The translations under genes were made by a program, and so were the position numbers. From the NCBI GenBank assembly GCA_032173965.1, contig JAVUNC010000004.1, positions 18,639,001-18,703,000 of the forward strand: a stretch of 64,000 bases of DNA. The letters are read 5' to 3'. The notes under the pieces are model-generated. The model saw nothing but the letters and a program-made list of their open reading frames with translations. It ran no database searches and was not told the origin of the DNA. Below are positions 13,289 through 24,494 of the stretch, in pieces; the first letter of the stretch is position 1, and every line of letters starts with the position of its first letter. This stretch comes from Sitta carolinensis (Eukaryota > Chordata > Aves > Passeriformes > Sittidae).

Positions 13289-14094
13289 GGAGAGAGAAAC
13301 TGAGAAAACCGTGTCTGTGATCTCCGTCACCTTGAAATTTGATATCAACAACTAGACAGCACGGCCGAAGGAGTATGGGGGGGTGGCGCGAGAAGAGTGC
13401 CCAGCAGCAAAGATACCGTGAGAATTCTGGGGAAACAAAGCCCAAGATTTTAACCCTTTTCGTAAATGATGGAAACTTTATAAATGCTAATCCTCCTGAA
13501 TTTGAAGAAGAAAGATAGAAAGAACTAAGCAAAGATTATGAAAGTTTGTGTAAGTAGAAGATTGTCAGAGAACGCTGAAAAGAATCCTAGGTGGGAGGAG
13601 ATGATAGAGTAACTTTGACTGGACTCTTTTGTATAGCCATGGACGGACTCATTTTTTCCTATAACATAGAAGCTGTATCTGGGGAGAGGCATTGGCTTGG
13701 AGCCAAGAGTAGACAGTAGTGTGAACAGAGATGAGAAGTGTCCCAAAATTGAGAAACTGTCGTTTCTTAGAACTAACCGAAGCATTTTTAAAAAGAGAAA
13801 CCCTAGAAGCAGCTCTGGTCCATGCACAGTGGTGAGAGCACTGGACATGGAGGAAGAGGCCACGATGTGGTGCAAGAAGGACTCCTATCTCTCCTCAACG
13901 AACTGAGTACTGATTATCGGAAGGGTGGTAATAGACTGAAGATTAATTATCTAAAAGGTGGTAACGTGATGGGGAATTTTCAGTTTGTTTTGTTAGGTTG
14001 AGAACTGGTGGGGGGGGGAGGAAGAGTGTTTTTTTTAAAAGTTTCCATGTTCTTCTGTATGTGTCTTCTTTACCTATTATTAGTAATAAAGTTT

Positions 14095-14100
14095 TTTTCC
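14095..14100 (+). promoter_or_regulatory. LTR polyadenylation signal AATAAA
   Basis: AATAAA is followed by a T-rich stretch, about 120 bp before the end of the 1,320-bp LTR. This is the expected place for the R/U5 processing signal. Confidence 0.7.
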
Positions 14101-14219
14101 TGTTACTTTCTAAATTAGAAACTGTTTTGCTCTGTTTTTGATCACATCTCACAACAGATACCAGGGACAGTATATCGTTATAGGGGCACTGGCCTTGTGC
14201 CAACGTCAAACCTTCGACA

Positions 14220-14224
14220 AGTTG
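14220..14224. repeat. Right target-site duplication, AGTTG
   Basis: Exact second copy of the AGTTG at 12895-12899, immediately after the terminal CGACA of the LTR. Confidence 0.85.
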
Positions 14225-14419
14225 CATGATAAAATCATGTAGATTACTTTAGGCTGGATGCTGGCTTATCGGTGTTCAGAAAGGCACCTAGAAAGTTTTG
14301 CCTTTATAAATAGGATAGCTTCTGAGGAATGGAATAACAATTAGCAGTTAGAAAATGAGACATTGCTAGAACACTACTGAGATACCTCTTGGGCCAATTC
14401 GTTTCAGAAACAAGGTTCG

Positions 14420-15183
14420 TTTGTTGGGGGCTGGGTCCTCTTGTAGAATTTTTTTCCCATAAATTGCCAGGGAACTGATCTCTGAGCACTTATGGAGAGT
14501 TAAGAAAGACGAAAGAAGTGGCTGAGGTGGAGGGAGAGGAGGAGCACGTGGACTTCACTTCTTCTTTGGGGGATGTGCTTGTCGGGAGAAGAAAACAGCA
14601 GGCTGTGGTTTCCAGACTTGGGGGGAGATTTTTCTTTCACTGGCCCCACTGTAGCAGAGTTCGGGGTTTCCTGCCCCGGTCTCTCCGTGTGTGTCCCGGC
14701 AATCCTGACCCTGCCCCTGTCTGCCTGGCCGGGAGCCGCTGCAGTTCCTGCCCCCCTCGCTGTTCCTTGGCTCCTGCTCCGAGTGTTCTCCACGCCTCAG
14801 CCCGCACCCCCTGCCTGCCGGGACTCGTGCTGCAGCTCCAGCCACCGCCGGGAGCTCCTGATCCATCTCCAGCATCCCGGGACTCTGCACCACAGCTGCC
14901 TGTGTCGGGAACTGCACCAACGGGGAAAGGGGGCCAGCGGCAGAGAAAACTGGGACTGTTCCCTGGTTCTGTCTGTTCATCTCATAGTTATTGTTGTTCT
15001 GTTTGCCTTGCTAAACACAAGTAAAGAACTGTTATCCATATCCTCACATCTTTGCCTGAGAGCTCCTTAATCCTAAAATTATAACAACTCGGATAGAGGA
15101 GTTTTTCTTTTTTTTTTTGCATTCTCCATTTCAGGAGAGGGTCCTGTTTGTCCTTAGCGAAACCTGTCTTCCAAACTAAGACA
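14420..15183 (+). mobile_element. Second LTR, ERVL-type, about 764 bp
   Basis: The right end is clear: the sequence closes with CAAACTAAGACA, which matches the terminus of a very common songbird LTR whose reverse complement starts TGTCTTGGTTTG. The body includes a GC-rich segment (about 14640-14950) and an AGTAAAGAACTG stretch near 15020 that looks like a decayed AATAAAG signal, so the sense is plus. The left end is less certain: GTTCG at 14415-14419 and GTTCC at 15184-15188 could be a mutated 5-bp duplication. Open frames of 141-168 codons on both strands exist because the LTR is GC-rich. They are not retroviral genes. No internal proviral sequence is attached. Confidence 0.75.
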
Positions 15184-17560
15184 GTTCCTCAGAGCAGTGA
15201 GTACACACTGGTACACACATCACTACCTATAAGAAGTACAGGAACTTCGTTAAACTTCTCCAAGGAAATGCTCTGGAGCAGAGTCCTAATACACTGATAG
15301 ATTTCCCTGGCAAATACAAAGTATTGAATGAAATGGAAAAGACTAGAATATCTGGAAAAGAAAGGGAAATAATATCATCAGTCTTTGATAATGGGAATAA
15401 GAAAATTGAAGAAAAAATTATTTTAAGGACAAAAAAAGAATTAATTGAAAAAAAAATCATTACATTGATGTACATTTAGCATGTGAAACCTTTATTATAC
15501 CTAATTATAAATAAACATTGAAATTTAACTTCTGAGAATTTCTGATCTATAGAGTAACTACTGTTGGAAAAGAAATGCTGAATTTTTTTCATTAGAGTGA
15601 TTTTTGAAAAATCAGTGAGACTAAGTTGTAAAACAGATACATCTACCCCAGACATAGCCACAGGAAAATTTACATCCCTAAAGAGTAACTTAACAAAAAC
15701 AGGGACACAAATTCCTTTACGTTTTGTGAGGTACATCTTTGCACCTGTCACAGAGCACTCGCTGCCAGCAGTCAAGAGGCAGACAGGAGGGTATGTTCTG
15801 CTGCAATCCGATAACTCTGAGGATGATGGACACAGGGCAGGGCAATGTAGCAAAGTGCAAGGATGCCATTTATCAGCCAAAAGTGCAATATATAGCATCT
15901 CTGTATTACAGTTTGCAATGTCTCCTTCTTTCACTGCTCATTTTCCTCCATGTTGCCCATTAAAGATATTTCACCTTTTTGCATATTTTACAAGAGTGTG
16001 CTGAGTTTCTGAAAATTCCTGCTGAAATTTGAATTTAAAACACTAGAATCATGGCAAAACAAAATGACAGGTGACAGATATTAATGATTCTCAAAGAGCA
16101 CCAAACCCTGCCTGGATTCCTTCTACTTCACTTTAGAAAACTATAAAGTGAACATCTGTGCTCAGACTACTTAGGCTCATTTCATCACCATAAATGAAGA
16201 AAATCAGCACTTCTACAGTTTTATAGGATTCACCCTGTGAATCCTGTCATAGATCTAACTCATTCCCTTCACTGATGGCAGAAGGAACCAAGGATAATGA
16301 CCTTGGATGTAGATGTGTACCTTGCAGGTATCCAAAGTTACATGAAATGACTCCTGCTGAAGTCGTCCTTTGTGAGCAGACAATTCATGCATGCTTTGTG
16401 CAATTTTTTTTGCAGTGTCCCAGTGAAGGGTTAGCAGGTATGGGGTGTTTTATAATGTCTGCTTCAAAATCCTTTTCATAGTTGCTATGGAGGATATGTG
16501 AGAGCAGCCATAGTACCTACAGTGAGTGCCAAGTCTTCCTTTCCCATAAATGGTTAACAAAATCAGCACAGCATTTCTTCAAACTAACAAGAAGCTTATG
16601 AATATCCCTACAAATAACACAAGCTCAGCTTTTAGCAGGAATGACATTGTAAATTGAGTGCAGATGGTTTAGGCTGCTGATCAGCTAAATAATCAGATAA
16701 GTAAGAGTGACCTGATTCAGAGGAAATTACAACATCAGCATACAGAAGATTGTTGTTGTTCCTATGCAAATTAATCTACTGTAATTCAATCTTCTGGGTA
16801 TGTGTATTTAGTCACAGCTGGCTAAAGGATATAGTCATTCCAGACCATTCAGCTCAGGTACTACTTCTAAGTGCTGCTCATCTGGCATGTTGATAAGACC
16901 TGTAAAAAACTCACCCTCCTTCCCTCCCTCCCTCCCTTGCCTGCCTCTCTTCCGGTAGAGTGTCATCTGCAACCTATTTTATCTACCATTTCCCTAATTT
17001 ATTTAGTATACCTGAAACATATTGCTTGAATTTTCATAGCTAATAATAAATACTAAAGAGTAAACAGATATTAATGTGATTGCTCAGTTTTTAGACAAGG
17101 AAATTCAGGGGGAAAATGTAGAGGTTCACTGGCAGTACGTCCCATAAGAATAATTAAAATAATTCCCTTGTGTCCAGGTCCTTAAGACCAACAGTTATAC
17201 TGAATTATTTTATTATAGATAGAATATTAAAGGCTCAAGAGTCAAACCAAATATAATTTGAATGATGACAACTTTATTTGCACTGTTTTTGCTAGTCTGA
17301 GTGAACTGAACAGTCCTGGAATGATCCTACTGATTACAAGACAAGAAAAGCCTATCTTAGAGGCAGGCTTGCCAGTCTTCCTGGGTTGCTCTAAGCTCAC
17401 ATGCCAGGCAGGCTCCTCCACTAAAAAGGGTTTAATTTTCTTCCATATGGGGAGATGCTCCTGGTCTGTTTTTTAGGATTTCCCATCTACCCTTCTATAT
17501 GATTATTACAACCACTGAGAAGAAATGATTTCTCATCTTGTTTCACCTTTTAGCCTTTAG
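15184..17560. other. Unique DNA with overlapping chance frames
   Basis: No repeat or gene is recognised. At 15476-15934 (minus, 152 codons) and 15597-16004 (plus, 135 codons) both strands are open over the same 340 bp. Neither product shows a signal peptide, domain or family motif, and the coding bias cannot favour both, so I treat them as chance. Confidence 0.55.
16913..16953. repeat. (CCCT)n pyrimidine microsatellite
   Basis: A short run of TCCC/CCCT units followed by degenerate C and T. It is a polypyrimidine tract, and no splice site or exon follows it. Confidence 0.8.
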
Positions 17561-17744
17561 ACTTTTCCTCACTGATCCACATCAAGCAAAAAGATTGATT
17601 AGGTTTATTGCTTGGCAGCTGGTTGTTTACATAGCCTATAAGGGCAAATGCCCTGCTTGCTTATGGGCAAGAGCCTGGTTGTAGATGCTGGCTGTCTGGC
17701 TCTCCGAGGATGGACCTCAGCTGATCAAAGAACCCCAGAATTCC

Positions 17745-18008
17745 TTCCCTCAGTTCCACTTTGCTTCTGAGAAAATGTAACTCCTTGGGTTGGATTTACT
17801 GTCCATAAGGAGGATGTCTACAAGGTAAACGTTTGTACCAGCCATCAAGGTGCCTTTCTTGGTGTAACTCAGCTCATCCTGGAATAGATATCCATAAGTC
17901 AGGAATGTGCCTTTATATGCTTCCCTCTCTCCATTGACAATCTCTTCAGCCCTTAGGGAGAGACTTGGGGGATACCTGTCTATATTTAAAGACGAATGTC
18001 ATTAGTGG
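17745..18008 (-). other. Unexplained open minus-strand tract
   Basis: Read on the minus strand, about 83 codons are open from a stop near 18006 to a TGA near 17750, with a balanced, protein-like composition (short stretches such as YKGTFLTYGYLF and NVYLVDILLMD). The first Met is well inside the frame. I do not recognise the product. The flanks do not show a clean acceptor and donor pair, so an exon is not supported. It could be an old transposon remnant, a processed-gene fragment, a conserved element or chance. Confidence 0.25.
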
Positions 18009-21000
18009 GCTGTTTCTAATACACTTCATATTTTCCCTGGCAGAATCAAGAATAATGTCTGTCCAAGGCTCATCTCCATGCCCAGTAGAAAGATCTGGAG
18101 GTTTATTGTACCATGACAAACTTTAACTTAACATTTCTACTGCTAGCTTTTAGTTCCCAAAAATACCTGCAGTGTTTGAAACGTTCCTCTCATGTAGGAA
18201 CAGACAACAATATAGAAATTACTCATCAGGAATGACAGACATAAGGTACAAATTAAAAAAGAATTCATAATTTCATATAAAAATGAATGTTGAGCACTGC
18301 CTAAAAACATTAATACATGAGTTGTTATTTATTGTCCTCCTTCATACATCGTAATATTTCCACTTATATGAAGTGGTATGTTCCAAGATTTTTATCTAAT
18401 TTTTATCTTGAAGGCAGTTGAAATAGCTTCTCCGGATGTTATTAAATAACCAAAGCATGCTGTAATCAAATGGTTTAATTCCCTGGAAAGAAAAATAATT
18501 TCCTGTACCTTATTTACATATCTCTAATTTCTTATAGAGCTTACAAAAGACTTATGACAATGGTAGTTTATGATGTTTTCCCACTAACCAACAAATAGTT
18601 CAAATTCTCTGTTGGTACTAACCCAATTCATTCCCATCTACTCTCCTCCAGGTAATGCTGTAGGAACAGATTTGAGCACAAGTGAGTTTGTCACCTTGTA
18701 GTGTAAAGATTTAGTTAGCCCACAGGAAGAGTATAGGATGCTGGGTGGAAAATAGACATAACCCTTGCTTGTTTGAGTCTGAGAGCACAGGGACAAATAA
18801 ATGCATCTCTTCGAAGAGAACTAGTTGTGTGTTTACTTTCTTAAAAGCTAGCAGGATGCACAGGCCTTTAATTGGATACTGTAAGTCTTGCATATCCCAT
18901 TATAAGGGCAGCTTCCTTTATATATTCTGAAGCTGCAACTTACACCAATAAAAAGCAATTTAACCTTTGAAACTAGTAGTCTCAAAACATTTACAGACTT
19001 AGACAGTTCAAATCATGTGGTCAATATTAAATTCATTTTCAGACAGATAAAATTTAAGAGAGCTATTAAATTTCTCTAGTTCTCCTCTACTGTAGGTACA
19101 GTTTTTGTCCCTATCACAGAATAGTATAAAGCTAAGAAGACTATAAACCAGACCATAAAATAAAAGCACATGTAAATAACTGTCTAGCTGACATAGAAAC
19201 TCAGCCTGAAACCTATCATTTGTAGCTGGATACTAGCAGGCAAAATGTAGTTTAGAGTGCAGTAGGCTCAGCGATATTTAAAGATTTTTATGCTTTATAG
19301 GTGTGAATGCACCCAGATTTCTTTCAGTGAAAGATTTCTTTCACTGTTCTGTTTGCGAACATGTAATCTCAAGTCTTGACCTTCAGAAAAACACAGAAGA
19401 TAGCAGAAGAAAACAAAGGGAAAAAAAAGAAATTCTGCAAAAAGACCTTGTTTATTTCTCGAGGGGACACAGGGCAGTTTTTGTAGCCTAACACTGGAAC
19501 ATGAAATGTGAGAAGTTCTCTCCTCTTTTTCCCAATGTATCATTAAAGGCCAAATCCAGTTAGCCTTTTCTTAACATTTATTCCCTTGAGCTCCTCAGAA
19601 ACTAGCTCTGTGATAACCTATTTCAAGAATTTCCCTTTTGTTTAAATGATGTCACATTAAAGTTAGATGAAGTTCTGCAATAACTTCCTAACTCAGTAGA
19701 CATGTCCCATGACTAAATTTACTGTTTTGTTGCTACAAAATAACATGCAGATGGTTTATTATGATCAATCACTCCCAGCTCATTTCCCTGACCTATATCC
19801 CGTGACACTGACATTAGACACTGTAAACCTCAAGTGCATTAACATGTGAAAGTTTTCATCTCAGTAGTCACATAGTCTCAGGGAAAGACATTCATGAAAA
19901 TCAGCTCATATTCACAATGAGTAAACTTTCTCATTAATTTTCTTTAATGATCATAAAGATGATGAAGGAAAATATATGTAGTAATAATTAATAGTAATTA
20001 TTTAAATTTATAAAGCACTTTTATTTTCAGTATTCCAAAGTATATTAAAACATTCTGTATAAAAGTGTACATGGTGTTGCAGAAAATAATAAATATTGCT
20101 GAAAGAGAATTTTGAATAACTGTCAGATTATGCAGTGTATTACCCTTTTAATGAATCCTTTTAACATTTCTATAAAATATTATTATGTCTGGTTCTCCTA
20201 AACATGTCCCAGAATGCCTGGGCATCAAATCAGGCATCAGTTAATATAACATTACTGAAAATGGGGACTCAGAAATGTCATAAAATAGTGATTTTCTGAC
20301 ACAGGCATGGTGCATATTAGTATAAAGCCATTTTCCTTTCCCTTTTCTTGCAAGTGTTTCCACGATTCTTCACTGGAAATGCTCCATTTTGCCCTGAAGA
20401 ATAAAGGACTCTTTCCATTCACCTCTTAACCCTGACAGCCAATAAGCAAGTTTTTTAATGAAAAGCTACCTTACGCAATTTGCCATGCTGTTATGGGACA
20501 ACTGGATCTTTATAAAGACAATTTTTCACAAGAGACAGATCATACAGTTTTCATTCTTCTGCAAAGGCCAGTAAGATAAATGCCACACCAGAGAAAACGG
20601 CAACCTTTGACAGAAACATCCAGCATTGTGGTACAGAGCCAGATAGAGTGAAAACAGCCCAAGAACTAATGACTACACAAGCTAATCACCACAGACAGGT
20701 CTAACCAGAAAATCAATTATCCTGAGAATCCATTACTTCTTAGGAAAAGATCTACTCTTTAGTCCTACCCTACGACTTAAAATTGCCACTCACTTCAGCA
20801 GACACCGAAAAGGGTGTAATTCATATTTAGGACCATATGTTTATGCAAGTGACAAAACTGACTTCCTGATGTATGTTGTTCCTTTTAGCATTGCACAGCC
20901 AATAAAGCTTGAGAGGGAGTTAAATATGAGGCAGGCTTGTGCTTCATCAGCAGATCTGTCTTCTCCCTTCTGATTGTAGTTTCCTTATGGTTGATGATGA

Positions 21001-24000
21001 TTATGAGCCAGGAAAAAAATCACAGCTGTTGTTCCAAAAAGCCCTTTTAGAACTGGGTAAATCCAATACCATACCACTGGTAAGTCAATTGAGTGGAAAT
21101 TATCTGATGCTGAATTTTCAGTCTTATTTTTTAGTAGCTACAAAATATTCAAGAATAAGGATCTACACTATAATGTGTACCTATAGATAGAATGTCATTT
21201 ACATCCTGTGCTTCAGAAACAGGAAGAAAATACTTCAGCTTCCCTTGTTTTAATTTGTTCAGTTTTCAGAAATGTTGATAAGGATACAAAATACTCCCTG
21301 ACTGAGAGCATAGAAAGGGAGGGGATGCTTGTCTTTTGCACAGTATCCATTCACAAGACCCCTCATCTGCAAATTTTCTTTTTTATTTAACTTTACACAA
21401 AATTATTTATATTAAATATAATATATAGCTTTCCAAAATAGTATTATATTTTAGGGATATAAAAATGGCAGAAGGAGTTTTGTGAGCTTGAGAAGAAAAA
21501 CAGGACTTCCTTGAAAGGCAACAATAAAGAAGACAGGGAAGCAAAGGCTATTGCAATGCTGCCACTTACTGCCTAAAGAGGAAAGAGCTGCCCTGACCAA
21601 TTATCATGCATTTTCTGCCTTCCAGTGTCTTGTAATTTCCCAGACAGAAGCATCAATTTGTATTACTGGGAGCTGGGTGATCTTTAATGTTAGTAAACCA
21701 ACATTTTTTTTTTTCTCTTGTACTTGTTGAGACTCTAAAGTCTTTAGAGCAGGGATTGACTGCTGCTGTGAGGCTTCATATAACATAACAGAGATGCCAT
21801 CCTAATCCTAATAATAGAATAGTCAAAATTAGTGAAGAAGCATAAAGTCACAGTCACAGAGTTTCACCTCGCTGCAGTCTTAAGCCATTTGTGGTAATTG
21901 ATGCTTTCATACTGGTGGTAGAATTAAACAGTAAAACAAAAGGAGCTGTATGTAGAGGAGATAAATGGCAGTTTTGAAGGTCACATGTTCCGTGGAATGA
22001 CAGAGAGCTGCTAATATCAATGTTTTCTGCTTCTTTAGGGTCTTGAGATAATCACAGAGCTGATTTGCAAAAAAAAATTTTATCAATTTTGAACAACTGC
22101 AGAATACTGAGTACCTATGTCTGCCTATTCTGCAGACATTTGACTTTTTTGGCCCTGTGAAAATTTAGTGTTGGAAATCACTGCTGTTGACATTTGGAAA
22201 TCTCCTCTATACAATTGAGAAACTGAAAAACAAAGAGAACAAATCGTACATTGACAAAGCACACAGTTTTCACTGAAATTAATTTAACTGATTTCTGTGG
22301 CTAGGTACATTTGAAAATATGTAATGTAAGTCATCTGACCAGATGTCAAGGAAGGTGTGTCACAGGAGAATGATCTGAACTTTAGCTTGTGGAGTTCAAG
22401 GTTGTTATCAAATTTGCTTGAAGGTTGAATCCAGAATATTTCTTTAAATGCTGGCAGTCAATTTGTATTACACAATAATTGAGTCCAGCTATGTATTCTT
22501 GAACATGGACCATTAAGTTGTAATATTTGGAGGCTTTTAAAAGAGTTTAGCTTAATTAAATAAATACAGCCATCACATAAGCCATGAAGACCAAACTTTA
22601 TGAGTTAAAGTCTTAGAGAAGCAAATAGACCTAATGAGGTGATAGACCTTAGGGTCTGTGTTTGCCATCAGCAAGTATTTGTTATCTCAGTTGGCATTTA
22701 CTGTAGCTCTACAGGCACAGAAAAGCAGGGAAAAAAACACTTTCATTTTAACTGTGTTAGTAACAAAATATTTAAAGCTCTTTCCCAATGAGTATTTCAT
22801 TATTATTAAAAAAAAACTTTTCATAAAAGCAACCTGTTAAATAGGAAAAAAATAACAGTAGTTATGTGAATTCATGCAGATATAAGGAAAATCTACATTT
22901 GAACTTAATTTATTCTGGAGATAAAGACCTAAATGCATGTGTTTTCAGTTGTCATTTGTTTTATGACTAATTCTTTCTATTTATTGATTTCCAATCATAA
23001 TCAGGTGAGGAATATCTTGTCTGACAGAGCAGTTTCCTGCATCATGTGTTTAATGTAAATATTGCATTTTTCTCTGAACATGTGGGTTTAATGATGTTTT
23101 TGAAAGATTTCTCTTTCCAGTGTCTCCATGATGTGGCTCCAATGAAACAGGGAGAAGGGAGAAAAATGGGAAAGATAGAGTATCTTCAGATAGATATCTT
23201 CTACAATTTCTCACTCACTACTCTGAAAAGAGCAGTGCTTGTTTTGACTGGATCCAGTCGTGGGGTTTCATGCTCTTTTAAGCTCCACTAGTCTCTGGAT
23301 GATGACTGATTGCTATTCTGAGCTTCAGGAATGCCCAGCTATTAATCCCATGTCTGACAGCTGGCAGTGGGACTCCCACAGTCAGTGCAACAACCTAACT
23401 GGGCTTCTGATATGTCACTTGGGCACATTCCCAATCATGTATGACTGGGTCTGGAGACTGGGTTTCTAATTGCAGTCCATGGGCTGCATAACAGAGTGTA
23501 CCTGTGTTTTGAGAGAAAACAGATTTTGTTTTCTGGACCCGTAGTACATTACTTCAGCATAAGAAATAGTTAGAAGCTGTGCTTATGCCTATTTTAGCAA
23601 TGTGACATGTTATGTGACATACTAGGAACAGCGTTGAAGGGAGTGAGTTGGTGCTAATCATTTAGTGTCCATGCTTCACATATTTTCGGCAGATTTTAGA
23701 CTACCAGCAGCTATTAAGCATCAGATCCTGTGGAGGCAGGGTAACATTTTCACTGTGTCAGTCTCCCTCCTGAGCAGAAAGTTATCGCTGTGCAAACAAA
23801 ACCCACAGCCTTTCAGCCTATGCACAGATCCCCTCCTCTCTCAGCCATTCCAAACCTTTCCAAGGAAAGATGACACATCTTATCGGAACGTGTGTCCCAC
23901 GAGATACTGGGCCTTGACTCTAATTTTTGCTGTCAATGGGTGCCCTCACCCCTGGTGAGACAGGAGGTGTGAATAACCACAAACATTCACACACCACTGG

Positions 24001-24224
24001 AGCCACAGCTGGTAATATCTCTCTGTCTTGTTTTTTATTTCTTATTTCTCTATCTCCTATCTCTCTCCTTCAATCTCTCCTCTATTATGGTGATCTTAGC
24101 TCCCAGAATGCCTATAGACCCCTTTTTCCAGTTATGTTTTTTTGAGTTGCTACTCCACAGCTGTTAAAAATAAAAGCTATTGTTGTTACAATCAGTTATT
24201 GAACCTTTTTTGCTGTAATCTCCT
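18009..24224. other. Unique AT-rich DNA, no gene seen
   Basis: No repeat family is recognised. Frames of 60-97 codons occur on both strands, including 23665-23958 plus, without recognisable domains. A pyrimidine-rich stretch lies at about 24015-24085. A segment at 19960-20150 is rich in TAAT/ATTA cores, which would suit an enhancer, but it cannot be distinguished from ordinary AT-rich DNA here. Confidence 0.6.
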
Positions 24225-24494
24225 CCAAGAGATCCTTTAGTAAAGAACAGTGGTCCTGACTCAGAGGTAGGTCACAATAGGGATCAGCTGTCCAGTCTGT
24301 GCCCCTCCCAATTTGTGCACCCCAACATCCTCACTGGTGGGGAGAGAAGCAGAAAAGACCTTGACACTGCAATGGCACTGTCCAGCAATAGCTTAAAAAA
24401 AATACTCAATATTGTTAACAGCACAAATCCAAACCATAGCACCATGCAAACTGTAAGGAAGAAAATTAACTCCATCCTAGCCAAAACCAGTATA
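24225..24494 (-). mobile_element. Partial ERVL-type LTR, U3 side only
   Basis: On the minus strand the sequence starts near 24494 with a form of the common avian LTR start that normally reads TGTCCTGGTTTCAGC; here it reads TATACTGGTTTTGGCTAGGA. It runs through the U3 body, including an AGTTAATTTTCTTCC block and a GCTTCTCTCCCCACCAGTG-like block. The promoter, R and U5 parts of the family are missing beyond about 24225, so this is a truncated copy. The terminal TG is mutated to TA, and no target duplication could be found. The assignment rests on recalled family similarity. Confidence 0.65.

Larger units (their letters stand above)
12900..14219 (+). mobile_element. Solo LTR, ERVL-type, 1,320 bp
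   Basis: The element begins TGTCGTAG and ends CTTCGACA, giving perfect 5-bp terminal inverted repeats TGTCG/CGACA, and it is flanked by the direct repeat AGTTG. An AATAAA signal at 14095-14100 fixes the orientation as plus and leaves about 100 bp of U5. A TATAAA at 13479-13484 is a possible, unproven promoter box. The first third is GC-rich with several intact CpGs and holds two long C runs. No gag, pol or env sequence follows, so the provirus has been lost by LTR-LTR recombination. Open frames in it (for example 12965-13351, minus) are incidental. The length is at the long end for LTRs. The ERVL assignment rests on the 5-bp duplication and overall resemblance to passerine LTRs. Confidence 0.88.

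Noticed and set aside
14518..15070. Open frames of 141-168 codons on both strands
   Set aside because: They lie inside the GC-rich part of an ERVL-type LTR, both strands are open, and none resembles a retroviral or host protein.
12900..15183. A single full provirus with two LTRs
   Set aside because: The two LTRs differ in sequence and ends, the first has its own flanking duplication, and no gag, pol or env sequence lies between them.
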